A DNA stretch of 64,000 nt from JADJOM01 sp046327715 (GTDB taxonomy: Bacteria; Gemmatimonadota; Gemmatimonadetes; Gemmatimonadales; GWC2-71-9): positions 9,977 to 73,976 of the forward strand of contig JAXLXY010000015.1 of NCBI GenBank assembly GCA_046327715.1, written 5' to 3'. Shown here piece by piece: positions 28,699 to 36,916 of this stretch. A program made the translations under genes and the position numbers. Each line of letters starts with the position of its first letter. Positions within the stretch are counted from its first letter, which is position 1. The notes beneath the pieces were generated by a model. That model was not told the DNA's origin, searched no databases, and saw nothing but the letters and a program-made list of their open reading frames with translations.

Positions 28699-31469
28699 CC
28701 CTGGAGCACCCGACGCCCTACGAGGCGGTGGCGCTCCCGTCCTCCGCCGACCCGCTCGCCGCCAGCGCCGCACAGTACGCGTCGCAGGTGGCGGAGCTGC
28801 TCTTCAGCCAGCTGGTCGAGGTGGTCCGGGTGCGGCACCCCTACCTGGAGCAGGTCCTCGAGGGCGGGCCGATCGACCCCGCCTGGACCCCGGAGCAGCT
28901 CGAGGCCTGCCTGCGGGCGCAGGGGATCTGGTTCCAGCTGCTCTCGATCGCGGAGCAGAACGCCGGCATGCGGCGGCGGCGGCAGACCGAGACCGAGCGG
29001 GGGCCCGAGCAGGTGCGGGGCACCCTGCCGCAGGTCTTCCACGAGCTGGCCGCCCAGGGGATTGCCCGCCCCGACGACGCCCGGCGCCTGCTGCGCGAGC
29101 TGCGGGTGCGCCCCACCATCACGGCCCATCCGACCGAGGCCAAGCGGGTGACGGTGCTGGAACGCCACCGCCGCATCTACCGCAAGCTGGTGGACCTGGA
29201 GTCGCCCCGGTGGACCCCCCGGGAGCGGAGCCAGCTGGTGGAGGGGCTGCGCACCGACATCGAGCTGCTGTGGATGACCGGGGAGCTCCGGCTGGAGAAG
29301 CCCACCGTCCCGCAGGAGGTCTACTGGGGCCTTCACTTCTTCAGCGAGACGCTGTTCGAGGCCACCAGCGAGATGCTCGAGAAGCTCGACCGGGTGCTGG
29401 CCCACACCTGGCCCGGGGAGCGCTTCGACATCCCGCCGTTCTTCCAGTTCGGCAGCTGGATCGGCGGCGACCGCGACGGCAATCCCTTCGTCACCAACGA
29501 GGTCACCCGGCGGACCCTGGCGGAAAACCGGGTGGCGAGCCTGCTGCGCTACCGCCAGCGGCTGGGCGAGCTGCTCAAGACCCTGAGCATCACCGAGCGC
29601 GCGCTGGAGGTGGGCCCCGCCTTCCGGGCCGCCCTCGAGCGCGCCCTGGCCCAGGTGAGCGACGGGGCCGGCATCGTGTCCCGCAATCCCGGCGAGGTGT
29701 TCCGGCAGTTCCTCGCGTGCATGGTCCGGCGGCTCGAGGGCGCCATCCGGCACGCGGAGCAGGGGCGCACCGCGCCGGCGGCGGAAGGCTACACCTCGGC
29801 CGACGAGCTGCTGGCCGACATCCGGATGCTCGAGGGGGCGCTGCGCGAGGGCGGCAGCGGCGGCCTCGCCGACCAGCTGGTGCGCCCGGTGCGGCGGGAG
29901 GTCGAGACCTTCCGCTTCAGCACCGTGCGCCTCGACCTGCGGGAGAACACCACCCGGCTCACCCAGGCGCTGGTGGCGCTGTGGCGGGTGAGCACCGGGC
30001 GCACCGACGAGCCGCCCGCCGTCAGCTCGGAGGCGTGGAAGGCCTGGCTGCTGGCCGAGCTGGCGCGGCCCCGGCGGGGCGACCGGCCGCTCGAGGCGGT
30101 GCCCGAGGACGTGCGCGAGACGCTGGGGATGTTCCGGGTGGTGCGCGAGATGCGCGCCGAGCTCGACCGCGAGGCGTTCGGCAGCTTCGTGCTCAGCATG
30201 ACCCGCGAGGTGGCCGACGTGCTCGGGGCCTACCTGCTGGCCAAGGAGGGCGGGCTCTTCGCCGACGAGGCCGGCATCGAGAGCTGCACCCTGCCGATCG
30301 TGCCGCTGTTCGAGACCATCGAGGACCTGCACCGCGCCCCCGGCATGATGCGCGAGCTGCTCGGCATCCCGGTGGTGCGCCGCTCCGTGCGGGCGCTCGG
30401 GGGCACGCAGGAAGTGATGATCGGCTACTCCGACAGCAACAAGGACGGCGGGTACCTGACCTCCAACTGGGAGCTGTGCAAGGCGCAGGCGCGGCTCACC
30501 CGGGTCGGGGAGGACGCCGGCGTGCCGATCAGCTTCTTCCACGGGCGCGGCGGCTCGGTCAGCCGTGGCGGGGCGCCGCTCGGGCGGGCCATCGCGGCCC
30601 AGCCGGCCGGCTCGGTGCGCGGCCGCATGCGGATCACCGAGCAGGGCGAGGTGGTCTCGCTCAAGTACGCCAACCGGGGGACGGCCCAGTACCAGGTGGA
30701 ACTGCTGGCCGCCAGCGTGATCGAGCACTCCCTGCGCTCGGAGCACGAGGCGGCGCTCAAGCCCACCAGCGAGTACGACGAGGCGTTCGAGGCGCTGGCC
30801 GGCGCGGCCCAGGCGGCCTACCGGCGGTTCGTGGAGCGGCCGGACATGCTGGCCTACTTCAGCGCGGCGAGCCCGCTGGAGGAGCTTACCCGGCTCAACA
30901 TCGGGTCCCGTCCCGCCCGGCGCACCGGCGCCCGCTCGCTGGCCGACCTCCGGGCCATCCCGTGGGTGTTCGCGTGGTCACAGAACCGGCACTTCATCAC
31001 CGGCTGGTACGGCCTGGGGAGCGGGCTCGAGACCTTCCTGCAGATCCGTGGCGAGCGGGGGCACCGGCTGCTGGCGCGCATGTACGAGGACTCGCGGCTG
31101 TTCCGGCTGGTGCTCGACGAGGTGGAGAAGACGCTGAGCTACGTGGACCTCGACCTCGCCCGGATGTACGCCGGCCTGGTGCCGGAGGCCACGACCCGCG
31201 ACGAGATCTTCGCGATGGTCGAGGCGGAATACCACCGGACGGTGCGGGCGGTGCTGCAGGTCACCGGCGGGGCGGAGCTGGCCGAGCGCTTTCCGCGCTT
31301 CCGGCGGCGGCTGGTGCGCCGGCTGCCGACCATCAACCAGGCAAGCGTGCAGCAGGTGGAGCTGCTCCGGCGCTACCGCGCCGCGGGCGAGGCGGAGCGC
31401 GAGGCCTACCTGTCGGCGCTGCTGCTGTCGATCAACTGCATCTCGAGCGGCTTCGGCGCCACCGGCTGA
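28695..31469 (+). CDS. ppc: Phosphoenolpyruvate carboxylase
   Basis: Carboxylates PEP to oxaloacetate, the CO2-fixing step of the serine cycle. 924 aa, normal bacterial length, from GTG 28695. The catalytic histidine is His145 in TITAHPTEAKR. GYSDSNKDGGYLTSNWEL, the loop FFHGRGGSVSRGG and GRMRITEQGEVVSLKYAN are intact. The C-terminus reads INCISSGFGATG where most family members have a NGIAAGMRNTG-like end. Last gene of the operon; a strong terminator follows 35 bases after the stop. Confidence 0.96.
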   Translation: MTLEHPTPYEAVALPSSADPLAASAAQYASQVAELLFSQLVEVVRVRHPYLEQVLEGGPIDPAWTPEQLEACLRAQGIWFQLLSIAEQNAGMRRRRQTETERGPEQVRGTLPQVFHELAAQGIARPDDARRLLRELRVRPTITAHPTEAKRVTVLERHRRIYRKLVDLESPRWTPRERSQLVEGLRTDIELLWMTGELRLEKPTVPQEVYWGLHFFSETLFEATSEMLEKLDRVLAHTWPGERFDIPPFFQFGSWIGGDRDGNPFVTNEVTRRTLAENRVASLLRYRQRLGELLKTLSITERALEVGPAFRAALERALAQVSDGAGIVSRNPGEVFRQFLACMVRRLEGAIRHAEQGRTAPAAEGYTSADELLADIRMLEGALREGGSGGLADQLVRPVRREVETFRFSTVRLDLRENTTRLTQALVALWRVSTGRTDEPPAVSSEAWKAWLLAELARPRRGDRPLEAVPEDVRETLGMFRVVREMRAELDREAFGSFVLSMTREVADVLGAYLLAKEGGLFADEAGIESCTLPIVPLFETIEDLHRAPGMMRELLGIPVVRRSVRALGGTQEVMIGYSDSNKDGGYLTSNWELCKAQARLTRVGEDAGVPISFFHGRGGSVSRGGAPLGRAIAAQPAGSVRGRMRITEQGEVVSLKYANRGTAQYQVELLAASVIEHSLRSEHEAALKPTSEYDEAFEALAGAAQAAYRRFVERPDMLAYFSAASPLEELTRLNIGSRPARRTGARSLADLRAIPWVFAWSQNRHFITGWYGLGSGLETFLQIRGERGHRLLARMYEDSRLFRLVLDEVEKTLSYVDLDLARMYAGLVPEATTRDEIFAMVEAEYHRTVRAVLQVTGGAELAERFPRFRRRLVRRLPTINQASVQQVELLRRYRAAGEAEREAYLSALLLSINCISSGFGATG

Positions 31470-31504
31470 GTCCCGGGAGGGTGGGGGCGGGGAGCGGAGA
31501 CGGC

Positions 31505-31542
31505 ACGGCCCCGGCGCGAGCGCGCCGGGGCCGTAGCGTTTT
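31505..31542 (+). terminator. Intrinsic terminator after ppc
   Basis: A perfect 13-bp GC-rich stem (31505-31517 with 31522-31534), loop GAGC, followed within 4 bases by TTTT (31539-31542). It ends the serine-cycle operon and, being symmetric, may also serve convergent rlmN, whose stop codon starts at 31546. Confidence 0.85.
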
Positions 31543-31545
31543 GAT

Positions 31546-32631
31546 CTAGCCCGCGGCCGGGCCAGGGGCGCGGGCGCGCGCCCGGCGGCCCTCGGTCTCG
31601 ACCCGGAGCTGGCCGCAGGCGGCGCTGATGTCGAGGCCGCGGCTCCGCCGGACCACCGCTTCCACCCCCTGGTGCTTGAGCCGGTCGGCGAAGGCGCGGA
31701 TCCGCTCGGCGGGCGTCGGCGTGAGCCCGGGGGCACCGCCCGGGTGCAGCGGCAGCAGGTTTACCAGCGCCCCCATCTTCCGGGCCAGCCGGCCCAGCTG
31801 GTCGGCGTCGCGGTCGGTGTCGTTCTGCCCCGCGATCAGGACGTACTCGAAGGTGATGCGCTTGGTGAAGGCGCGGGCGGCGTCGAGGACCGCGGCGAGC
31901 GGGTACTTCTTTTCGATGGGCATCAGCGGCCGGCGCCGCTCGGGGTCGGCGGCGTGCAGGGAGATGGCCAGCCGGAACTGTTCCGGCCGGGCGGCCAGGG
32001 CGGTCATCCCGGGCACGATCCCCACGGTGGACACCGTGATGTGCCGGGCTCCGATGCCGAGACCCTCGGGGCTGTTGAGGATGGTGAGGGCAACGTCCAC
32101 CGCGGGCCAGTTGAGGAGCGGCTCCCCCATCCCCATGAACACGATGTTGGTGGGGGTCTCGGCCGGGTAGCGCAGCGCCACCTCCCGGGCCTGGCCGGCG
32201 ATCTCGAAGGGGGTCAGGTTGCGCCGGAACCCCATCCGGCCCGTGGCGCAGAAGATGCACCCCAAGGCACACCCCGCCTGCGATGAGATGCACAGGGTCC
32301 GGCGTGCCCCGGACGGGATGAGCACGGACTCGACCGCCTCACCGTCCGGGAGGCGCCAGAGAAACTTCCGGGTGCCGTCCACGGAGCGCTGCTCGGTGGC
32401 GAGCTCGAGGCGGGCCAGCGGCCAGTCCCGGTCCAGGGCGTCCCGCAGGGGGCGGGGGAGGTCGGTGGCCTCCTGCCAGCCGGGGAGCGGCCGCTGCCAG
32501 AGGTAGGGCTGCGGCTGCCGGGCCCGGAAGGCGGGCAGGCTCTGGTCCGCGCACCAGGCGGCCAGCGCGGCAGCGGCCCCGGCCGGGGGTCGATCGAGAA
32601 TACCGGGGGGAGCGCTGCGTCTCTCGGGCAT
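31546..32631 (-). CDS. rlmN: 23S rRNA/tRNA adenine-C2 methyltransferase RlmN
   Basis: Radical SAM enzyme methylating A2503 of 23S rRNA and A37 of some tRNAs. 361 aa from ATG 32631; longer in-frame starts reach into the protease promoter region. The radical SAM cluster is CALGCIFC, in SSQAGCALGCIFCATG; NIVFMGMGEPLLNW and the C-terminal cysteine in AACGQLR (the methyl-carrying partner) match RlmN/Cfr. Cfr is less likely because of the housekeeping-type length and motifs. Divergent from the subtilase gene. Confidence 0.93.
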   Translation of the reverse strand: MPERRSAPPGILDRPPAGAAAALAAWCADQSLPAFRARQPQPYLWQRPLPGWQEATDLPRPLRDALDRDWPLARLELATEQRSVDGTRKFLWRLPDGEAVESVLIPSGARRTLCISSQAGCALGCIFCATGRMGFRRNLTPFEIAGQAREVALRYPAETPTNIVFMGMGEPLLNWPAVDVALTILNSPEGLGIGARHITVSTVGIVPGMTALAARPEQFRLAISLHAADPERRRPLMPIEKKYPLAAVLDAARAFTKRITFEYVLIAGQNDTDRDADQLGRLARKMGALVNLLPLHPGGAPGLTPTPAERIRAFADRLKHQGVEAVVRRSRGLDISAACGQLRVETEGRRARARAPGPAAG

Positions 32632-32722
32632 GCCGGAAGATAATCCGCCGCCCCCGTGACGCGGCCGTGACGCCACAGGAGCGTGGCGGCGATCCGACAG
32701 GGTGTGTGGCGCGGCTGAGCGA

Positions 32723-32751
32723 TTGACCATCAGGACGGACCCTGTCATTTT
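32723..32751 (+). promoter_or_regulatory. Possible promoter upstream of the subtilase gene
   Basis: TTGACC (32723-32728), a 17-base spacer and CATTTT (32746-32751) resemble a sigma-70 type -35/-10 pair in the 257-bp divergent rlmN/subtilase gap. The leader would be about 130 bases. The ribosome-binding site GGAGGG lies at 32880-32885. Confidence 0.35.
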
Positions 32752-32888
32752 GGGGCGTCCTTCCTCAGGGGTGGTGCGCGCCACCCCGACCGCAATCTCA
32801 AAGTGTCTGCCGTTCCGTCCGGTCGTGCGGCCTCCCTTCCCCCTGGGATCGCCTCCCGGCTGGTCATATCCACCCCGATGGAGGGTTC

Positions 32889-34655
32889 ATGCAGAAGAAG
32901 CTCCTCGCCCTGGCGTGTTCCGCCCTGTTCGTCGCGGCCTGTTCGGACGGTCCGACGGGCACGACGCAGGAACCGCTGCTCAACGTGTACCGCACGCCGG
33001 GCGCCCAGCTGGTCCCGGGCCGGTACATCGTGCTGTTCAAGAAGGGCAAGTTCGCGGACGTCGGGGCGGAGGCGCGCCGGATCGTGTCCGGCGAGAGCGG
33101 GCGGATGCTCTTCGTGTATGACAAGGCGACGCACGGCTTCGCGGCCGACCTGTCGGACGCGGCCATCGAGCGGCTGCGCCGGAACCCGAACATCTCGCTG
33201 ATCGAGCAGGACGGCGTCGTCAAGCTCGACGCGACCCAGGCGCCGACCCCGTCGTGGGGCCTGGACCGCATCGACCAGGCGAACCTGCCGCTCAACAACA
33301 GCTACACCTATCCCAACACCGGCGCCGGCGTGCACTTCTACGGCATCGACACCGGCATCCTGGGCGGCATCAACGGCACCGCCACCACGCCGCACGTGGA
33401 CATCGCCGGCCGCCTGAGCACCGGCTTCGACGCGATCACCATCGGTGGCAACGCCAACGACTGCAACGGGCACGGCACCCACACCGCGACCACCGCGGCG
33501 GGCACCACCTATGGCGTGGCCAAGTCCGCGACCGTGCACCCGGTCCGGGTGCTCGACTGCGGCGGGTCCGGCCTGTTCTCGCAGGTCCAGGCCGGCATCA
33601 ACTGGGTCACCGGTGACCACCAGGCGCACCCCGGCCAGAACTCGGTGGCCAACATGAGCCTCGGCGGCGGCGCGGATGCGGCCACCGACGCGGCCGTGAA
33701 CGCCTCCATCGCGGCGGGCGTGGTGTACTCCCTGTCGGCCGGCAACAGCTTCGGCGCCGACGCCTGCACCCAGTCCCCGGCGCGCGTCACCGCGGGCCTG
33801 ACCGTGATGGCGTTCGACATCAACGACCGCCTGGCCAACTTCTCCAACATCGGCACCTGCACCGACCTGGGCGCGCCGGGCGTCAACATCACCGCCGGCT
33901 GGATCGGCAGCCCGACCGCGACCAGCACGATCAGCGGCACCTCGATGTCGGCCCCGCACGTGGCCGGCGCCGCGATGCTCTACCTGTCCGCCAATCCGGG
34001 CTCCACGGTGGCGCAGGTCAATGCCGCGATCATCAACAACGCGACCAACGGCATCATCACCGGCGTGGGCGGCGGGGCGTTCCCGGCCAACTCGCCGAAC
34101 AAGAACCTGAACATCCAGTTCATCGGCGGCGGCGGCCCGACCAACCAGCCCCCGGTGGCCAGCTTCACCTGGTCGTGCACCGGCCTGTCGTGCACCTTCA
34201 ACGGCACCGGCTCCAGCGACCCGGATGGCACCATCGCCTCGTACAACTGGACGATCTCCAGCGGCACCTCGGTCTCCACCGCGTCGTCGTTCTCGCGCAC
34301 CTTCCCGTCGGCCCGGACGTTCACGCTCACGCTGACCGTCACCGACAACCAGGGCGCCACCAACAGCACCACCCAGACCATCACGGTCACGGGTGGCGGC
34401 AGCAACCAGCCGCCGGTGGCCAGCTTCACCTACAGCTGCACCGCGGCGCACGCCTGCACGTTCACCTCGACCTCGACCGATCCGGACGGCACCATCGCCA
34501 GCTACGCCTGGAAGCTGGCCGCGGGCAACACGGTCTCGACCGCGGCGAGCTTCTCCAAGACGTTCCCGTCGGCGCGCACCTTTGCCCTGACCCTCACGGT
34601 CACGGACAACGGCGGGGCGAGCACCAGCACCACCCAGACGATCACCGTTCCGTAA
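32889..34655 (+). CDS. Secreted subtilisin-like protease lipoprotein with two PKD domains
   Basis: 588 aa, S8 family, proteinase K-like. A signal peptide ends in a lipobox (FVAAC, Cys18). An I9-type propeptide follows (RYIVLFKKGKF to about 112). The catalytic triad is Asp154 (YGIDTGI), His195 (NGHGTHTA) and Ser352 (SGTSMSAPH). Two tandem PKD domains, each beginning NQPPVASFT, fill residues 418-588. The DNA for both PKDs is repeated almost exactly in the next gene. A scavenging extracellular or surface protease is likely. Confidence 0.93.
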   Translation: MQKKLLALACSALFVAACSDGPTGTTQEPLLNVYRTPGAQLVPGRYIVLFKKGKFADVGAEARRIVSGESGRMLFVYDKATHGFAADLSDAAIERLRRNPNISLIEQDGVVKLDATQAPTPSWGLDRIDQANLPLNNSYTYPNTGAGVHFYGIDTGILGGINGTATTPHVDIAGRLSTGFDAITIGGNANDCNGHGTHTATTAAGTTYGVAKSATVHPVRVLDCGGSGLFSQVQAGINWVTGDHQAHPGQNSVANMSLGGGADAATDAAVNASIAAGVVYSLSAGNSFGADACTQSPARVTAGLTVMAFDINDRLANFSNIGTCTDLGAPGVNITAGWIGSPTATSTISGTSMSAPHVAGAAMLYLSANPGSTVAQVNAAIINNATNGIITGVGGGAFPANSPNKNLNIQFIGGGGPTNQPPVASFTWSCTGLSCTFNGTGSSDPDGTIASYNWTISSGTSVSTASSFSRTFPSARTFTLTLTVTDNQGATNSTTQTITVTGGGSNQPPVASFTYSCTAAHACTFTSTSTDPDGTIASYAWKLAAGNTVSTAASFSKTFPSARTFALTLTVTDNGGASTSTTQTITVP

Positions 34656-34664
34656 GGTCGCCTG
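34141..34664 (+). repeat. 524-bp direct repeat, copy 1 (encodes two PKD domains)
   Basis: Covers the last 171 codons of the subtilase gene, its stop and nine bases beyond. The partner at 35792-36315 is offset by exactly 1651 bp with no indel. I count about six differences: two amino-acid changes (Thr/Ser, Ile/Val), three silent changes and TAA versus TAG. Confidence 0.95.
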
Positions 34665-34678
34665 GTTGCAGTCTCCCG

Positions 34679-34709
34679 GCCGCCGGATCCCCTCGGGGAT
34701 GCCGGCGGC
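34679..34709 (+). terminator. Terminator-like hairpin after the subtilase gene
   Basis: A GC-rich stem with a single bulge (GCCGCCGGATCCCC paired with GGGGATGCCGGCGGC) lies 24 bases after the stop, with only a short TTT some bases downstream. A second perfect 8-bp stem (CCGCCGGC-AGG-GCCGGCGG) follows around 34727. Confidence 0.45.
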
Positions 34710-34815
34710 TCGGGCGTTTCCCCCCCCGCCGGCAGGGCCGGCGGGCCAACCCCTCCGAGCGGTTCGTGTGCCTCCCCGCCCGCCTCGGCCTGATCGTGAT
34801 CTTCCTGGAGGCACC

Positions 34816-36306
34816 ATGAAGCAGCAGTTCCTCGCCCTGGCCGCCCTGGCCCTGGTGGCGTCGGCCTGTGCCGATACCGGCTCCAACCCGACGCAGCCGA
34901 GCGCCGGCGCCCCCGCCGCACTCAGCGCGGGCCGGACCAACATCATGCGCGTCAGGGGTGCCCAGCCCGCCGGTGGCGTGTCCGGCCAGGCCACCGGCAT
35001 CAACTACCACGGCGGGCCGATCCTCGCCGTGACCAACGTCGCGGCGATGTACTGGGGCACGGCGCCCATCTACACCGGCGGCCCCACGCCCGGGACCAGC
35101 GGCACCGGGGCGCAGGATGGCTCCCTGATCGGGCACTTCTTGCGGAACCTCGGTGGCTCGCCCTACTTCAACATCAACACCACCTACACCGACGCGATCG
35201 GTGGCGGGCACACCGTCTCCAACGTGGTGAACTACACCCAGTTCTGGGCCGACAACCAGAACGTGCCGCCCAGCAGCGGTGCCGCGGTGTCCGACGCCTC
35301 CATCCAGGCGGAAATCATCCGTGGCTTCACGACCGGGGCACTGACGTACGACCCGCAGACGATCTACCTCGTCTTCACCGCCGGCAAGACGAATCTCGGG
35401 GGCGGCTTCGGGACCCAGTACTGCGCCTATCACGGCAACTTCCTCTGGAACGGCCAGCTGGTGATCTACGCGGCCCAGCCCGACAACTATGCCTTCCCGA
35501 CCGCCTGCGCGGCGCTGACCGGTTCACCCAACAACGACTTCCATGCGGACGCGGAGGTGAACACCCTGGCCCACGAGATCGAGGAGGCGACCACCGACTA
35601 CCGCCTCGATGCCTGGTACGACAACTTCGGCGCCGAGAACGCGGACAAGTGCGCCTGGACCTTCGGGACGACCTACACCACCGGGAACGGTGCCACCGCC
35701 AACATGAACCTCGGTGGCAAGGACTTCCTGGTGCAGCAGAACTGGGTCAACGCCGGCAACGGCGGCTGCCTGACCTCGTATGGCGGGGTCTCCAACCAGC
35801 CCCCGGTGGCCAGCTTCACCTGGTCGTGCACCGGCCTGTCGTGCACCTTCAACGGCACCGGCTCCAGCGACCCGGATGGCAGCGTCGCCTCGTACAACTG
35901 GACCATCTCCAGCGGCACCTCGGTCTCCACCGCGTCGTCGTTCTCGCGCACCTTCCCGTCGGCTCGGACGTTCACGCTCACGCTGACCGTCACCGACAAC
36001 CAGGGCGCCACCAACAGCACCACCCAGACCATCACGGTCACGGGTGGCGGCAGCAACCAGCCGCCGGTGGCCAGCTTCACCTACAGCTGCACCGCGGCGC
36101 ACGCCTGCACGTTCACCTCGACCTCGACCGATCCGGACGGCACCATCGCCAGCTACGCCTGGAAGCTGGCCGCGGGCAATACGGTCTCGACCGCGGCGAG
36201 CTTCTCCAAGACGTTCCCGTCGGCGCGCACCTTTGCCCTGACCCTCACGGTCACGGACAACGGCGGGGCGAGCACCAGCACCACCCAGACGATCACCGTT
36301 CCGTAG
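34816..36306 (+). CDS. EXORDIUM/PHI-1-like secreted lipoprotein with two PKD domains
   Basis: 496 aa from ATG 34816, preceded by GGAGG four bases upstream. The signal ends in ASAC (Cys18 lipobox), very like the preceding protease. The core (about 55-325) has YHGGPIL, MYWGTAPIY, QYCAYHGNF and AHEIEEATTDYRLDAWYD (HEIEE at 253-257). This matches in pattern the phosphate-induced protein 1/EXORDIUM family, best known from plants; the HExxE segment looks metal-binding, so a peptidase-like activity is possible but unproven. Two PKD domains (327-496) are almost identical to those of the preceding gene. Confidence 0.8.
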   Translation: MKQQFLALAALALVASACADTGSNPTQPSAGAPAALSAGRTNIMRVRGAQPAGGVSGQATGINYHGGPILAVTNVAAMYWGTAPIYTGGPTPGTSGTGAQDGSLIGHFLRNLGGSPYFNINTTYTDAIGGGHTVSNVVNYTQFWADNQNVPPSSGAAVSDASIQAEIIRGFTTGALTYDPQTIYLVFTAGKTNLGGGFGTQYCAYHGNFLWNGQLVIYAAQPDNYAFPTACAALTGSPNNDFHADAEVNTLAHEIEEATTDYRLDAWYDNFGAENADKCAWTFGTTYTTGNGATANMNLGGKDFLVQQNWVNAGNGGCLTSYGGVSNQPPVASFTWSCTGLSCTFNGTGSSDPDGSVASYNWTISSGTSVSTASSFSRTFPSARTFTLTLTVTDNQGATNSTTQTITVTGGGSNQPPVASFTYSCTAAHACTFTSTSTDPDGTIASYAWKLAAGNTVSTAASFSKTFPSARTFALTLTVTDNGGASTSTTQTITVP

Positions 36307-36315
36307 GGTCGCCTG
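35792..36315 (+). repeat. 524-bp direct repeat, copy 2 (encodes two PKD domains)
   Basis: Partner of 34141-34664, about 99% identical, covering the 3' end of the EXORDIUM-like gene, its stop and nine bases after. The near absence of silent differences points to recent duplication or gene conversion. Confidence 0.95.
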
Positions 36316-36328
36316 ATCCCGCAGTACC

Positions 36329-36359
36329 GGCCGCCGGGCCCCCGTGGGGTCCGGCGGCC
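36329..36359 (+). terminator. Terminator-like hairpin after the EXORDIUM-like gene
   Basis: A long GC stem (GGCCGCCGG ... CCGGCGGCC with inner CCCC/GGGG pairing) lies 22 bases after the stop. There is no T-run. Confidence 0.45.
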
Positions 36360-36460
36360 TGCTGCATGGTGGGGCAGCGCGCTAACTCACCGTCCCTGAA
36401 TGGGTTGCCCGCCCCAAATGAGGCCGTTAGCTTCCCCGGGTCCCCAGCCAGAATCCCGGA

Positions 36461-36916
36461 TTGCTGCTGACCGATCTGCTGACGCCCGAGCGTATCAAGG
36501 TGCCCCTCGCGGCCGCCGACAAGGCGGGCGTGCTGCGGGAACTGACCCTGCTGCTGGCCGACCGCGCCGGCGCCCCCCTCGACCCGCTGCTCGCGGCCGT
36601 GCTGGAGCGCGAGGCGGTCCTGTCCACCGGCATCGGCCACGGCATCGCGATCCCGCACGCCAAGTCGCCGCTGGTGCAGGAGCTGATGCTGGTCTCCGGC
36701 AGTTCCCCGGCCGGGGTGCCCTTCGACGCGCTCGACGGGGAGCCGGTCCGGCTCTTCTTCCTCCTCATCGGGCCCGACAGCGCGGCCGGGCTGCACGTGA
36801 AGGCGCTGTCGCGGATCGCCCGGCTGGTGCGGCGGGAGAGCGTGCGCGAGGCCCTGCTCGCCGCGCCGGACGCGGCCGCCTTTCACCAGATCCTGATCGA
36901 GGCCGAGGAGCGATGA
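36461..36916 (+). CDS. PTS EIIA-type (PtsN-like) protein
   Basis: 151 aa from TTG 36461; no better start is near. Type-2 PTS EIIA fold (fructose/nitrogen family): EAVLSTGIGHGIAIPHAKSP holds the phosphorylated histidine, His66. The protein lacks any EIIB or EIIC part, as in PtsN (EIIA-Ntr), which acts in regulation rather than sugar transport. No ptsP or ptsO lies nearby. Overlaps aspS (ATGA). Confidence 0.87.
   Translation: MLLTDLLTPERIKVPLAAADKAGVLRELTLLLADRAGAPLDPLLAAVLEREAVLSTGIGHGIAIPHAKSPLVQELMLVSGSSPAGVPFDALDGEPVRLFFLLIGPDSAAGLHVKALSRIARLVRRESVREALLAAPDAAAFHQILIEAEER

Noticed and set aside
34666..34815. Upstream extension of the EXORDIUM-like gene to 34666
   Set aside because: It would pass through terminator-like hairpins and precede a good ribosome-binding site and signal peptide at 34816.
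36307..36460. tRNA or small RNA in the gap before the PTS-type gene
   Set aside because: Only a terminator-like hairpin is seen; no cloverleaf arms or TPsiC-like motif.
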